Notes: generated by a model not told the origin, from the sequence alone. A stretch of 64,000 bases of DNA from Pseudohalioglobus sediminis (GCF_008370495.1 NZ_VTUX01000005.1:124001-188000); one strand, 5' to 3'; counted from the first letter of the stretch, positions 44,104-56,201 are shown. Program-made: numbers and translations.

Positions 44104-44561
44104 TGGTTCAGCCCTGTTACCGGTGGCAGCGTCTTGTTGCTGTTTAATATAAGTAATTAAGTAAATATATATTATGTATGTATATAAGGATTATTGTTGT
44201 TGTAATTATTAGGGGCGCCATTGCCTGTGGGAAAGCCAACTATTCCTTATCAAATCAATTATTTGCGTGAAGTATAAGCAGGCATATAAAGCCTTGGCCT
44301 GACGTTGAAAAGCACTGTGGCCAGCCTGTATTAATTGGAGATAACTTTAGGCTCCATAAGCTGGCTGCTTGAGCCCCCTGTTTCAGCCCCAGTTTACCCA
44401 CGACTTGCCCCCGCGTTGTGCATGTCAAACACAGTAGCTACTGCAGGCATACGCTGAAGAGCCTGCTGCCTGTACACAGGGTATTGATAAGGTGTGGGTG
44501 GAGCTGAACTGATCGAGCAGCCTGTGGAAAAACCGTGGGTGCCCTGTTTATACCCGATAGC
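44104..44561. other. 458-base intergenic region between the APH kinase and mnmE
   Basis: I see no gene. The part at about 44140-44225 is strikingly AT-rich for this genome and probably holds the promoter of the minus-strand kinase-phosphatase-chaC run. The rest is of normal composition and includes a short inverted repeat CCTGT-AC-ACAGG (44469-44480) just before mnmE's 3' end. I found no consensus DnaA box here, so I do not regard it as an origin. Confidence 0.5.
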
Positions 44562-45944
44562 TCATTTACCGATACAGAAACTGGAAAAGATTTCCCCGAG
44601 TAACTGGTCTGAGCTCACGGCGCCGGTGATCTCACCGAGGTGTTGCTGACAGTCTCGCAGGTCTTCCGCCAGGAGTTCGCCGGCGCCGGCGTTCTCCAGT
44701 TGTGCCCTGCCCGCTTCCAGGGAAGTTCCAGCTTTCTCCAGCGACAGCAGGTGACGCCGGCGTGCACTGAACTGGCTCTCAGTGCTCTCGCTGTATCCCA
44801 TGCATTGCTTGAGATGCTGTTTCAACAGCGCCATACCTGCGCCCGTCTTCGCCGACAGGTCTATTACGCAGCTGTTGTCGCGTTCCTCAATAGAGGGTTT
44901 TTTGCCGTTGATATCACATTTATTCCTGACGATGGTAAGCGGTATATCCCGCGTCAGCTGGTGGCGGAACTCGGGCCAGATAACGTCGGGCTCCGCCTGC
45001 GCCTGGTCATTGGTGGAGCCGTCGACAACCAGCAGGATATGGTCAGCAGACACGATTTCCTGCCATGCGCGACGAATACCTTCCTGCTCAACCACATCGC
45101 CACTGTCGCGCAGCCCTGCTGTATCAACGATATGCAGGGGCAGGCCATCTATTTGGATATGCTCGCGCAATACATCGCGGGTGGTGCCCTCAATGGCAGT
45201 CACGATAGCCGTGTCCTGCCCGGACAGGGCGTTGAGCAGGCTGGATTTACCCGCATTGGGGCGCCCGGCGATCACCAGTTTCATACCCTCCTGTATCAAC
45301 GTGCCCTGGCGAGCTTCTCTGGTGACAGCCTGCAGCTGTTCCATGATGCCCAGCAACTGGGAGCGCACCGCGCCATCACCAATAAAGTCGATCTCTTCTT
45401 CCGGGAAATCGATCGCCGCCTCCACGTACACGCGCAGGCGAGTGACCTGCGCTACCAGTTCATCAATCTTTTTAGAGAAGGCACCCTGCAGGGAACGGCT
45501 CGCGTTTAAAGCGGCGTGCTCCGTGGTGCTGTTGATGAGGTCGGCGATGGCCTCCGCCTGGGCCAGGTCCAGCTTGTCATTGAGGTAAGCGCGTTCGGAG
45601 AATTCACCGGGGCGCGCCTGCCGGGCGCCATGCTCGGTGCAGACCTTCAGCAGCAGGTCGAGGATGACTGGCCCGCCGTGACCCTGAAGTTCTACAACCT
45701 CTTCTCCGGTGAAGGAATTGGGGGCTGGAAAATACAGGGCTATACCCGAGTCCAGTGGCTCGCCATGCGCATTGTGGAACTGGCTGAAGTGCGCGTGCCT
45801 TGGCGAAAGGCCCTTTTTACAAATGCTTTCACCAATAGTAAGTGCTTGCTCTCCAGATAGCCTGAGAATACCAACACCGCCCCGGCCAGGCGCGGTGGCG
45901 ATCGCAACAATGGTATCTGTGTCCAGGGCCGTAGAGGTTTGCAT
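44562..45944 (-). CDS. mnmE: tRNA modification GTPase MnmE (TrmE)
   Basis: MnmE partners MnmG in the modification of U34 in tRNA. It is 460 residues: an N-terminal folate-binding domain ([21 protein letters not shown]), a helical domain interrupted by a G domain ([25 protein letters not shown]) and the C-terminal CIGK with the catalytic Cys. It is the last gene of the rpmH-rnpA-yidD-yidC-mnmE run. mnmG, its usual close neighbour, is 23 kb away. Confidence 0.97.
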   Translation of the reverse strand: MQTSTALDTDTIVAIATAPGRGGVGILRLSGEQALTIGESICKKGLSPRHAHFSQFHNAHGEPLDSGIALYFPAPNSFTGEEVVELQGHGGPVILDLLLKVCTEHGARQARPGEFSERAYLNDKLDLAQAEAIADLINSTTEHAALNASRSLQGAFSKKIDELVAQVTRLRVYVEAAIDFPEEEIDFIGDGAVRSQLLGIMEQLQAVTREARQGTLIQEGMKLVIAGRPNAGKSSLLNALSGQDTAIVTAIEGTTRDVLREHIQIDGLPLHIVDTAGLRDSGDVVEQEGIRRAWQEIVSADHILLVVDGSTNDQAQAEPDVIWPEFRHQLTRDIPLTIVRNKCDINGKKPSIEERDNSCVIDLSAKTGAGMALLKQHLKQCMGYSESTESQFSARRRHLLSLEKAGTSLEAGRAQLENAGAGELLAEDLRDCQQHLGEITGAVSSDQLLGEIFSSFCIGK

Positions 45945-45991
45945 GGCGCCAGTATAGCGCCCCGTTTACATTGGGAAACGGGGCATGGTTA

Positions 45992-47689
45992 TCAGGCTAC
46001 CTCGCCTTTCTCGATCTGCCGGGTAATCACATATTGCTGTGCCATGGACAGCAGGTTGTTCACCACCCAGTACAGCACCAGGCCCGACGGGAACCAGAGG
46101 AAGAAAAAGGTAAACACGATGGGCAGCCATTGCATGATCTTGGCCTGCATCGGGTCTGTGGGGGGGGGATTGAGCTTTTGCATGAACCACATGCTGGCGC
46201 CCATCAATACCGGCAATACAAAATACGGATCCATCACCGAGAGGTCATCGATCCATAGCATGAAGGGAGCGTGGCGCAATTCAACGCTCTCCATCAGTAC
46301 CCAGTACAGGGCGATAAAGACGGGCATCTGCACCAGGATAGGCAGACAACCTCCCATGGGATTGACCTTTTCCTTGCGGTAGAGCTCCATCATGGCTTGT
46401 GACTGCTTCTGCTTGTCATCCGCGTATTCCTCGCGGATCTCCAGCATCTTGGGTTGCACCTTGCGCATACGCGCCATGGAGCGGTAGCTGGTAGCCGACA
46501 GCTTGAAGAAGGCGGCCTTGACGACCACCGTCAACAGGATGATAGCGACCCCCCAGTTGCCGACCAGCGCGAAGATCTTGTTCAGCAACCAGAACAGGGG
46601 CTGGGCGATCCACCACAACCAGCCGTAATCGACCACCAGGTCCAGGTAGGGCGAGATTTCCGCAAGACGGTACTGGTCCTTGGGTCCGGCATAGAATGCC
46701 GCGCCGGTTTTGCCAGACTGGCCGGGGTCAAGAACCAGCGCGGGGCTGGTGAAGCCGGCAATATTGAAACCGGAACTGGTCACCCGCGTGCTATAGGTGT
46801 GGGTTTGCTCTGCCTTGGGAATCCAGGCACTCAGGAAATAGTGTTGCAGCATCGCAATCCAGCCGCCGGGCAACTGTTCCTTGAATGGCTCTTCGCGCAT
46901 GTCTTCAAAGCTGAACTTGGTGAAGCGTTCGTCCGGCTGCGTGATGGCTGCGCCCAGGAAGGGCTGTATGCCCATGCCGGAATCGCCTGCGGGGGCCACG
47001 GTGCTGTCGCGCTTGATCTGGCCGAACAGGTTAGCCTGCCAACGCTCAGCGCTGTTGTTTTCTACCAGGTAATCGATCTCTATAAGATAGTCACCGCGGG
47101 TAAAGGTGAAGCGCTTGGTCACTTTGACGCCGGTGTCGCCTTCCCAGAGCAGATCGACAACCAATGTGTCTTCGCCCTCTTGCATGCTGTAGCGGCTGGT
47201 TGCACTGGTAAAGGTAGCGCGTTGCTGTCCGTCTATGCCATCGGGGCCTATCAGTCCACTTTGTGCGATGTAGGTACGGGTCTGGTTTTGCTCCAGTAAT
47301 ACGAAAGGCACATCGGGTGTGTCTAACTCAGCCAGGTGACGCGGTAAAGCCAGTTCGATGATATCCCCGCCCTGCAGGTCGATCGCCAGTTGCAGGCTGT
47401 CAGTAAAGACCTCTACCAGGCGGCTACTCGCGGTCGGGACGCTGGCGACTTCATTGTCCTGGTCTGCTGCGCCGGGGACGCTGGGGATATCCTCGGTTGC
47501 CGCCGGCGGTATATCGGCTGTGTCTGGCAGTTCTATTGTTTCTGCCTGGGGCTGGTCAGCGTTGATCAGTCGCGTGGCCTGTTGTTCCGTAGCCGCAGAC
47601 TTTTCGTCCTTGAAGGCTACCCACTCGGTGAGCAGCATGAAGGACAGTAAGACGATAGCGCCAATAAGCAATGAGCGTTGCAAATCCAT
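45992..47689 (-). CDS. yidC: Membrane protein insertase YidC
   Basis: YidC inserts and folds inner-membrane proteins, alone or with Sec; one client is the ATP synthase c subunit encoded at 13 kb. It is 565 residues: one N-terminal helix (1-22), a large periplasmic beta domain (about 60-340) and five conserved C-terminal helices with NPMGGCLPILVQMPVFIALYW. A run of nine G (46160-46168; C on the coding strand) encodes PPP in the LNPPPTDP loop, a possible slippage site in an essential gene. Confidence 0.97.
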   Translation of the reverse strand: MDLQRSLLIGAIVLLSFMLLTEWVAFKDEKSAATEQQATRLINADQPQAETIELPDTADIPPAATEDIPSVPGAADQDNEVASVPTASSRLVEVFTDSLQLAIDLQGGDIIELALPRHLAELDTPDVPFVLLEQNQTRTYIAQSGLIGPDGIDGQQRATFTSATSRYSMQEGEDTLVVDLLWEGDTGVKVTKRFTFTRGDYLIEIDYLVENNSAERWQANLFGQIKRDSTVAPAGDSGMGIQPFLGAAITQPDERFTKFSFEDMREEPFKEQLPGGWIAMLQHYFLSAWIPKAEQTHTYSTRVTSSGFNIAGFTSPALVLDPGQSGKTGAAFYAGPKDQYRLAEISPYLDLVVDYGWLWWIAQPLFWLLNKIFALVGNWGVAIILLTVVVKAAFFKLSATSYRSMARMRKVQPKMLEIREEYADDKQKQSQAMMELYRKEKVNPMGGCLPILVQMPVFIALYWVLMESVELRHAPFMLWIDDLSVMDPYFVLPVLMGASMWFMQKLNPPPTDPMQAKIMQWLPIVFTFFFLWFPSGLVLYWVVNNLLSMAQQYVITRQIEKGEVA

Positions 47690-47704
47690 AGTGATATCTG
47701 TGGC

Positions 47705-47932
47705 TTAGTGTGAGTGGCTGCAGGGGGGGACCGGGTCCGCACCCCCTTCGTGCCAGGGGTGGCATTTTGACAGGCGCCTGGTTGCTAACCAGCTACCTTT
47801 TATAACACCGTGTGTCGCGATCGCTTCCTGGGCATAGCTGGAACAACTGGGGTAGAAGCGGCAGTTGTTACCCAGAAAAGGGCTCAGCAGTACCTTGTAG
47901 CAGGTAATCAGGAATATAAAGAAGCGACGCAT
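47705..47932 (-). CDS. yidD: Membrane protein insertion efficiency factor YidD
   Basis: YidD is a small amphipathic membrane-associated protein that aids YidC-dependent insertion. It is 75 residues with the signature [15 protein letters not shown] containing conserved Cys residues, and [14 protein letters not shown] near the end. The ATG shares one base with the rnpA stop (TGATG), so it is translationally coupled. The short His-rich tail (CSHSH) is lineage specific. Confidence 0.94.
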   Translation of the reverse strand: MRRFFIFLITCYKVLLSPFLGNNCRFYPSCSSYAQEAIATHGVIKGSWLATRRLSKCHPWHEGGADPVPPCSHSH

Positions 47933-48315
47933 CAGGGTAAGTTGTCCTGGCTGGGTTGGGCGACGTGGCGAGTCAGTTTCTGCCACTGCTGCCGCAATAT
48001 AGTTGATAGCTGAGCATTATCCAACTGATCGAGGCCGCGGCGGGCGAGTAAAACCACGTCCAGGTGGGGTTCGGAGTCGGGCAACTGCCGGAAAACTTCC
48101 CGCGCTACCCGTTTCACCCTGTTGCGCTGCACGGCTAAACGGACGTTTTTCTTGGCTATTACTAAACCCAGGCGGTGCCCGGGTTCGTCGTTGCAGCGTG
48201 CCAGTAGCAGGAGATGCTGATGCGAGGCCTTGGCCTCGGCGCCGTCAAATACACGGCTGTAGTCTTTCGCGTTGAGCAAGCGCCTGGCTTTGCCAAAACT
48301 TGCGTCGGCGCTCAC
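47932..48315 (-). CDS. rnpA: Ribonuclease P protein component RnpA
   Basis: RnpA is the protein subunit of RNase P, which trims the 5' leader of tRNAs together with the M1 RNA. It is 127 residues with the conserved RNA-contact block [20 protein letters not shown]. The frame is open for 54 more codons upstream, but that part overlaps rpmH. The GTG at 48315 has AAGGAAG nine bases upstream, placing the start just after the rpmH stop as usual for this gene pair. Confidence 0.93.
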   Translation of the reverse strand: MSADASFGKARRLLNAKDYSRVFDGAEAKASHQHLLLLARCNDEPGHRLGLVIAKKNVRLAVQRNRVKRVAREVFRQLPDSEPHLDVVLLARRGLDQLDNAQLSTILRQQWQKLTRHVAQPSQDNLP

Positions 48316-48329
48316 CCAGGGCAGCTTCC

Positions 48330-48464
48330 TTAAGCGGACAGGACCTTGCGGCCTTTGGCCCGACGACGGTTGAGTACGGCGCGGCCACCTTTGGTGGACA
48401 TGCGAGAGCGAAAACCGTGAGTGCGCTTGCGCTTGAGCACGCTGGGCTGAAATGTTCTTTTCAT
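48330..48464 (-). CDS. rpmH: 50S ribosomal protein L34
   Basis: L34 is a 44-residue basic protein of the large ribosomal subunit. The translation opens [18 protein letters not shown] and ends GRKVLSA, a near-universal L34 sequence. It is the first gene of the rpmH-rnpA-yidD-yidC-mnmE run, diverging from dnaA. A near-consensus promoter lies at 48543-48571. Confidence 0.98.
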   Translation of the reverse strand: MKRTFQPSVLKRKRTHGFRSRMSTKGGRAVLNRRRAKGRKVLSA

Positions 48465-48542
48465 GACGATATTCCAAATAGTTGACTGTCTGGGCCAGAG
48501 GTTTCCGCTGTGGAAAGCTCCCCGGCCAAAAAAAGGTGAGGT

Positions 48543-48571
48543 ATTCTATTGAAACGTCGAGAGTAATTCAA
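48543..48571 (-). promoter_or_regulatory. rpmH promoter (TTGAAT-N17-TAGAAT)
   Basis: Read on the minus strand, TTGAAT and TAGAAT are separated by 17 bases, a strong sigma-70 match. Initiation near 48536 gives a leader of about 70 bases before the rpmH ATG. Confidence 0.62.
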
Positions 48572-48699
48572 TCTGGGTGCGACCTTTTTCGCCATTGATT
48601 ACGGTAGTTTTGCGCCTCGACCCGGGTATTGAACACGAGACGCACTGCGCCAGGGGCCGGATCAGAGCAACGCCTTGCTGCGCCTGGCCTGGCGCCATC

Positions 48700-48870
48700 G
48701 CCCCACATATTCTGCATAATTTATGTACAGGATATCCACAGAAAATCTTATCCCAAAAAGATTTCACCGGGCTGGATAGAAAACGAACATCTAATAGATA
48801 ACATATTGAAATATATAATAAATAATGAAAAGGTGCGCGCTAAAATATTTGTGGATAAGTAGCCTGAGCG
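48700..48870. other. Probable chromosomal replication origin oriC
   Basis: Between rpmH and dnaA there is a cluster of DnaA-box-like sequences. A perfect box (TTATCCACA on the minus strand) lies at 48850-48858, and single-mismatch boxes lie at 48711-48719, 48721-48729 and 48732-48740. Between them, 48781-48832 is almost entirely A and T, a candidate unwinding element. The position next to dnaA and the rpmH operon is the conserved pseudomonad-type origin location, and two parS sites lie 3-4 kb away. The exact boundaries are inferred. Confidence 0.75.
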
Positions 48871-48880
48871 AGGGTATTAT
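48850..48880 (+). promoter_or_regulatory. Candidate dnaA promoter overlapped by a DnaA box
   Basis: TGGATA (48852-48857) and TATTAT (48875-48880) are 17 bases apart and could form the -35 and -10 of a dnaA promoter with a leader near 97 bases. The perfect DnaA box at 48850-48858 covers the -35, consistent with the known autorepression of dnaA by DnaA. Confidence 0.45.
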
Positions 48881-48983
48881 CTTGCCTCCGGTCAAGAAAG
48901 TACCTGGCTGGTGGAAACAATAACTTCATTGCAGACGAAATGAGTAAAAGGCAGGCCTCCAAACCTGTCTTGAGGGGAAAATT

Positions 48984-50456
48984 TTGCCTGGCGTATCTTG
49001 GCAGCACTGTATCGATAGATTGCAGGATGAACTGCCTTCTCAACAATTCAACACCTGGATAAGGCCATTACAGGCACAGGCAAACGGCCACTCTCTGACG
49101 CTGTTTGCACCCAACCGCTTTATCAAGGATTTTGTCTCTGACAAGTTCGCCGCACGTATCAACGAACTGATGGCTGAACTTGAGCCCGGTCAACCGGTAG
49201 AAGTGGTATTGGAGATCGGCCAGCATAATGGTGCAGCGCAGCCTGCTTTTTCGCCACCAGCTGCGCAGGCCATTTCTTCGCCACCGCCAACGGACATGCC
49301 GCCTGCGGTATCCGGCACCGCGGTGGGTCAGTACAGGCGTACACAGCACCTGGCAGCCAGCCAGCCAGCTCCAGCGCGCCCGGCTGCAGTTGCCAACCCT
49401 CGCCGGCAGGCTGAAATAGATGGCTCGCTGCAACATCAGCAGAACCTGGTAGACAGCTATACATTTGATAATTTTGTGGAGGGTAAGTCCAACCAGTTGG
49501 CGCTCGCTGCTGCCCGGCAGGTGGCGGAGAATCCCGGTGATTCCTACAACCCGCTGTTCTTGTACGGCGGGGTGGGTCTGGGTAAGACCCACCTGATGCA
49601 CGCGGTGGGGAACGCCCTGAAGGCTCAGAAACCCGATGCCAAGATTGTGTATCTGCATTCAGAACGCTTTGTGGCCGATATGGTCAAGGCTCTGCAACTG
49701 AATGCTATCAGTGACTTCAAGCGCTACTACCGTTCTGTTGATGCGCTGTTGATCGATGACATCCAATTTTTTGCCAAGAAAGATCGCTCGCAGGAAGAGT
49801 TCTTCCACACGTTCAATGCGCTGCTTGAAGGCGGCCAGCAGATGATCCTGACCTGTGACCGCTATCCAAAAGAAATCGATGGTCTTGAAGAGCGGCTGAA
49901 GTCACGGTTTGGTTGGGGCCTCACCGTGGCTGTGGAGCCGCCTGAGTTGGAGACCCGAGTCGCTATCCTCATGAAGAAAGCGACCCAGGCGCGTATTAAC
50001 CTGCCGCCTGACGCGGCCTTCTTTATTGCCCAGCGCATCCGGTCAAATGTTCGCGAGCTCGAGGGCGCCTTGAAGAGAGTGATAGCAAGCGCTCACTTCA
50101 CGAGCAAGGAAATTGACATAGAGCTGATCAAGGAGAGTCTCAAGGACCTGCTAGCGCTGCAGGACAAGCAGGTTAGCCTGGACAACATCCAGCGTACCGT
50201 CGCCGAGTATTACAAGATCAAGGTCGCGGACCTGATGTCCCGGCGCCGCAGCCGATCGGTGGCGCGTCCCCGCCAGGTGGCCATGGCATTGGCCAAGGAA
50301 TTGACCAATCACAGTCTGCCTGAGATCGGTGATAGCTTTGGGGGAAGAGATCACACGACAGTTCTTCACGCATGTCGTAAAATCAAGGAACTTCGTGAAA
50401 CCAACTCGGATATTCGCGAAGATTACAAGAATCTGCTGCGATCACTCACTACCTGA
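48984..50456 (+). CDS. dnaA: Chromosomal replication initiator protein DnaA
   Basis: DnaA binds oriC boxes, melts the origin and loads the helicase. It is 490 residues with an N-terminal DnaB-interaction domain ([20 protein letters not shown], about 5-24), a variable Pro/Ala/Gln-rich linker (about 85-150), the AAA+ core with [10 protein letters not shown], and the C-terminal DNA-binding domain with [15 protein letters not shown]. The start is TTG at 48984, six bases after GAGGGG; no ATG fits the conserved N-terminus. It heads dnaA-dnaN-recF-gyrB. Confidence 0.98.
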   Translation: MPGVSWQHCIDRLQDELPSQQFNTWIRPLQAQANGHSLTLFAPNRFIKDFVSDKFAARINELMAELEPGQPVEVVLEIGQHNGAAQPAFSPPAAQAISSPPPTDMPPAVSGTAVGQYRRTQHLAASQPAPARPAAVANPRRQAEIDGSLQHQQNLVDSYTFDNFVEGKSNQLALAAARQVAENPGDSYNPLFLYGGVGLGKTHLMHAVGNALKAQKPDAKIVYLHSERFVADMVKALQLNAISDFKRYYRSVDALLIDDIQFFAKKDRSQEEFFHTFNALLEGGQQMILTCDRYPKEIDGLEERLKSRFGWGLTVAVEPPELETRVAILMKKATQARINLPPDAAFFIAQRIRSNVRELEGALKRVIASAHFTSKEIDIELIKESLKDLLALQDKQVSLDNIQRTVAEYYKIKVADLMSRRRSRSVARPRQVAMALAKELTNHSLPEIGDSFGGRDHTTVLHACRKIKELRETNSDIREDYKNLLRSLTT

Positions 50457-50544
50457 GGGTTAGTTGGGGGAAAGGAGTTTTTGTTTTATTTACCAGGGTG
50501 CTCCAACGGGGTGCTCTTGCTCGTGTTGAGGGATAACAACGCAT

Positions 50545-51651
50545 ATGAAGTTCACTGTTTCGCGGGACGCACTACTCAAGCCCCTGAATCTGGTTGCCGG
50601 GGTGGTCGAACGCCGCCAGACCCTGCCTATACTGGCCAACGTGTTGATGGTACTCGATGGTGACCGCTTATCCCTCACAGGGACCGATCTTGAAGTCGAA
50701 CTGGTAGGACGGGTGCAACTGCAAGACGGCGCTGGCGAGTCGGGCGAGTTGACGGTGCCTGCACGCAAGCTCGTCGATATTTGCAAGTCATTGCCCGAGG
50801 GCAGTGAAATAAGCTTCGCAGCGGAAGATGGCAAAGTCACCGTCAGGTCAGGCCGCAGCCGCTTCACCCTCTCTACCCTGCCCGCACGTGAATTTCCCAA
50901 CGTTGAAGACTCCATGGGCACACACCAGCTTGTTATCAAGCAGGGTCAGCTGAAACGGCTTATTGATCGAACCGGTTTTGCCATGGCCCAGCAGGATGTC
51001 AGGTATTACCTGAACGGGATGCTGTGGGAGCTGAAGGATAAGCAGCTGCGAGTGGTCGCCACCGATGGCCACCGCCTGGCGCTTTGCACCCTTCCCGAGA
51101 AGGTGGATGTTAACGGTGACACCCAGGTTATCCTGCCGAGGAAAGGGGTGCTGGAGCTGGCGCGCCTGCTGATGGACGAGGAAGACGATATTGCCATTGT
51201 CATTGGCAGCAACCACATCCGCGCGACCACAAATGAGTTTACTTTCACCTCCAAGCTGGTAGATGGAAAATTCCCCGATTACCAACGCGTGCTGCCTCGT
51301 GCACCCAACAAGATCGTGGTGGGGTCACGCCTTGAGCTGCGTCAGGCATTCACCCGTGCCGCGATCCTCTCTAATGAGAAATATCGTGGTGTGCGCCTGA
51401 AATTGACGGATAACAGCCTGGATATAGTGGCGAATAACCCGGAACAGGAAGAGGCCGAGGAAACGGTACCGGTAGAGTACCAGGGTGAGTCGCTGGAAAT
51501 CGGCTTCAACGTCAGCTACCTGCTGGATGTGCTGGCGGTTTTGAGCGGTGAGCAGATCAAGTTGTCTTTATCTGATCCTAACAGCAGCGCCCTTCTGGAA
51601 GAATCCGATGAAGGAGATTCCGTGTACGTAGTGATGCCAATGCGCCTCTGA
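50545..51651 (+). CDS. dnaN: DNA polymerase III beta sliding clamp DnaN
   Basis: DnaN is the ring-shaped processivity clamp that tethers polymerases to DNA. It is 368 residues in three similar domains. It shows MKFTVSRDALLKPLNLV at the start, FRDL-equivalent surfaces in the middle and VYVVMPMRL at the C-terminus, where the peptide-binding pocket lies. It follows dnaA by 88 bases. Confidence 0.98.
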   Translation: MKFTVSRDALLKPLNLVAGVVERRQTLPILANVLMVLDGDRLSLTGTDLEVELVGRVQLQDGAGESGELTVPARKLVDICKSLPEGSEISFAAEDGKVTVRSGRSRFTLSTLPAREFPNVEDSMGTHQLVIKQGQLKRLIDRTGFAMAQQDVRYYLNGMLWELKDKQLRVVATDGHRLALCTLPEKVDVNGDTQVILPRKGVLELARLLMDEEDDIAIVIGSNHIRATTNEFTFTSKLVDGKFPDYQRVLPRAPNKIVVGSRLELRQAFTRAAILSNEKYRGVRLKLTDNSLDIVANNPEQEEAEETVPVEYQGESLEIGFNVSYLLDVLAVLSGEQIKLSLSDPNSSALLEESDEGDSVYVVMPMRL

Positions 51652-51693
51652 ACAGGGGCGTCCAGGCTTTGAGCTGCACCGACACTTGCGCTG

Positions 51694-52791
51694 ATGTCAT
51701 CTGAAGCCAGCCTATCGCGGCTGCATATTAACAATGTCCGCAACTTACACCGTGTCAGGCTCGACCAGCTGAAGCGGGTAAACGTCTTCCATGGCGCGAA
51801 TGGCAGTGGCAAAACCAGCATCCTGGAAAGCATACACCTATTGGGAATGGCCCGTTCATTTCGGGGCGGGGCTAAAGCACTCATTACGCATGGTGAGCAG
51901 GATTGTACGGTGTTCGGTGCGCTGGCGCCGGGCAACACCACGCTGGGTGTGCAACGGAGTCGATCCGGAGACGTGAAGATCAAGGTTGCCGGCGCGCCCG
52001 TCAGGACAGTTGCTGAACTGGTGGAATACCTGCCCCTGCAGGTCATTAACGCAGACAGTTTTGACCTTTTGACCGGGTCACCGGGTGCGCGCAGGCAGTA
52101 TCTCGACTGGGGCGTGTTCCACGTGGAACATCGCTTCTTTGAGCAATGGCAGCGTTTTCAGCGCAGCATAAAACAGCGCAACAAGCTGCTACGCCGTGAT
52201 AAAATGCCCACTGACGATCTGCCTGTCTGGACGCGCGAGTTAGCGCGTTCCGGCGAGGCCCTGAGTAAGTACCGGGAAGCCTATTTCAAGCTACTGACGC
52301 CGCGATTCAAGGCGATTATGAGCCAATTGGCGCCCTCTCTCACTGGTCTGGAATTACGTTTTCGGCGCGGTTGGGACAAAAGCCTGGATTTTCAGGGCGC
52401 CCTGGATAACAGCCTGGCCGTGGATCTGGAGCAGGGATATACCCACGTGGGCCCACAGCGCGCTGATGTGCGGATACAGATAGATGGTCACCTGGCGTCG
52501 GAGACATTATCCAGGGGTCAACAGAAGCTGGTGGTGTGTGGCTTGAAGTTAGCCCAGGGCCAACTGATGTCGGAAGCTGATCGGGGTCGTTGTACCTACC
52601 TGGTTGACGACCTGCCATCGGAACTGGATGGCGAGCACAGCGCACTGGTGTGCAAACTGCTCGCATCAATGAAGGCGTCTGTCTTTATCACGTGTGTGCA
52701 CCAGCGGGATATCGAGGCCGTATGGCCAGAGCAGGATTTGTCGGAAACGGCGATGTTTCACGTGGAACATGGCAGCGTCTCACAACCTTAG
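51694..52791 (+). CDS. recF: DNA replication and repair protein RecF
   Basis: RecF is an SMC-like ATPase that helps load RecA at gaps. It is 365 residues with Walker A GANGSGKTS (34-42) and the ABC-type signature TLSRGQQKLVVCGLKLAQ. It is unusual in holding two parS sites in its coding sequence. Both are read in the same frame as Phe-His-Val-Glu-His, at about residues 142-146 and 354-358, the latter only seven residues from the C-terminus, beyond the conserved core. Confidence 0.97.
   Translation: MSSEASLSRLHINNVRNLHRVRLDQLKRVNVFHGANGSGKTSILESIHLLGMARSFRGGAKALITHGEQDCTVFGALAPGNTTLGVQRSRSGDVKIKVAGAPVRTVAELVEYLPLQVINADSFDLLTGSPGARRQYLDWGVFHVEHRFFEQWQRFQRSIKQRNKLLRRDKMPTDDLPVWTRELARSGEALSKYREAYFKLLTPRFKAIMSQLAPSLTGLELRFRRGWDKSLDFQGALDNSLAVDLEQGYTHVGPQRADVRIQIDGHLASETLSRGQQKLVVCGLKLAQGQLMSEADRGRCTYLVDDLPSELDGEHSALVCKLLASMKASVFITCVHQRDIEAVWPEQDLSETAMFHVEHGSVSQP
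52115..52130. promoter_or_regulatory. parS site 1 (inside recF)
   Basis: TGTTCCACGTGGAACA is a perfect 16-bp palindrome matching the chromosomal ParB-binding consensus. It lies 3.2 kb from oriC. ParB is encoded at 17.0-17.9 kb in this window. In the reading frame it contributes Phe-His-Val-Glu-His to RecF. Confidence 0.9.
52754..52769. promoter_or_regulatory. parS site 2 (end of recF)
   Basis: TGTTTCACGTGGAACA matches the parS consensus in a variant that is not perfectly symmetric (one arm TGTTTCAC, the other GTGGAACA). It is 639 bases from site 1 and 22 bases before the recF stop, and is read in the same frame. Confidence 0.9.
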
Positions 52792-52819
52792 GTCTGTGAG
52801 ACGACCTGCCTATCAATAA

Positions 52820-55258
<2,439 letters not shown>

Positions 55259-55273
55259 CGATTGAAGTCGGAG

Positions 55274-56173
55274 TTATGCCTGGTAATTTTCAGCGATCGC
55301 CTGCCAGGCCAGCTTCAGTGCTTCGGCGGCCTGAGGGTCGCGACATGCACAGCAAATGTTGTATTGAATTCTAGCTGTCATGCTGATTCGAGCCAGTACT
55401 TCCGAAGCTAGTGCTTCCTCCAGTTGTTCTTGCGTGCCCGCTGTTATGATATCTGTGGTCGCGGCCAGAGAGATCAGTGTCTGGTAGTCATCGCACTCTA
55501 TTTGTGGAACTTTCGGAAGTTCGGGTACCCCCGCCTCTTTTAAGGCGTCGTTAAATGCAGTTTGCCAGTACCGGTGTATATGGGGCAAAGCGAGCGATTT
55601 GTGCAGCAGCTCGGCCAATGAATAGGGACCACCACTGAGTACCGGGTTACCTGGCCGCGCTACGAATATTATCTCTCGCTTCTCCAGAACCATAACTTCG
55701 ATATCATCAAAGGCTGTGGTGTGCGTGAGGTCGCCTATGAAAAGATCGATCTCCCCAGCTCGCAGCTGTTGAATCGGTTCGCGGTGAGCAGTAACTGCCA
55801 CGGTTGCGGTAATATCAGGCCTGTCCTTCAAAAGGGCCCGAAGTACTGGCAGCAAAACGGTATGAGTAGCGAGAGGTCCACAGGAGATCTTCAGCTCCTC
55901 ATTGATTTTTCCCCTGATTTGCTCAAGTTTGTGTTCAAAGTCAGCCGCAGCGAGATCCAGTTCTTTGCAAGCTGCCAGTAGTTTTTTTCCTCTACTCGTA
56001 AGAGTAGTTGCAACTCTACTGCGGTGGAATATTTGAAAGCCGCAGTCTTCCTCTGCGCGCTGCACGAGTCGTGTTAGTTTGACCGGCGGTACGCCTAACG
56101 TAGCGGCAGTGCTTTTGAAATTACCAATAGTGGCGAGTGAGATAAGTGCACTCAAAGTGTCTCTGGATAGCAT
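55274..56173 (-). CDS. LysR-family transcriptional regulator
   Basis: This is a 299-residue LysR-type activator/repressor. The N-terminal winged HTH is at about 1-60 (LSALISLATIGNFKSTAATLGVP, then KLTRLVQRAEEDCGFQIFHR), and the C-terminal part is a periplasmic-binding-protein-like effector domain (about 90-295). It diverges from the first DUF302 lipoprotein gene, the usual geometry for a LysR target. An inverted repeat TTTCGT-N8-ACGAAA starts nine bases upstream of its ATG. The effector is unknown. Confidence 0.87.
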   Translation of the reverse strand: MLSRDTLSALISLATIGNFKSTAATLGVPPVKLTRLVQRAEEDCGFQIFHRSRVATTLTSRGKKLLAACKELDLAAADFEHKLEQIRGKINEELKISCGPLATHTVLLPVLRALLKDRPDITATVAVTAHREPIQQLRAGEIDLFIGDLTHTTAFDDIEVMVLEKREIIFVARPGNPVLSGGPYSLAELLHKSLALPHIHRYWQTAFNDALKEAGVPELPKVPQIECDDYQTLISLAATTDIITAGTQEQLEEALASEVLARISMTARIQYNICCACRDPQAAEALKLAWQAIAENYQA

Positions 56174-56181
56174 TGGTCTCT

Positions 56182-56201
56182 TTTCGTTACAAAATACGAA
56201 A
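56182..56201. promoter_or_regulatory. Candidate LysR operator TTTCGT-N8-ACGAAA
   Basis: This is a perfect 6-bp inverted repeat with an 8-base AT-rich spacer, between the LysR start (56173) and the divergent DUF302 gene. LysR proteins bind imperfect palindromes at such places. A possible promoter for the DUF302 gene, TTGTAG-N17-CATACT, follows at 56228-56256. Confidence 0.42.

Noticed and set aside
44140-44225. Very AT-rich stretch as a second origin
   Set aside because: No DnaA box of consensus quality lies in or near it. The rpmH-dnaA interval has both boxes and an AT-rich element.
48316-48477. N-terminal extension of rnpA through rpmH
   Set aside because: The extension reads in another frame over the certain L34 gene. 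The GTG at 48315 has a good Shine-Dalgarno and gives the family length.
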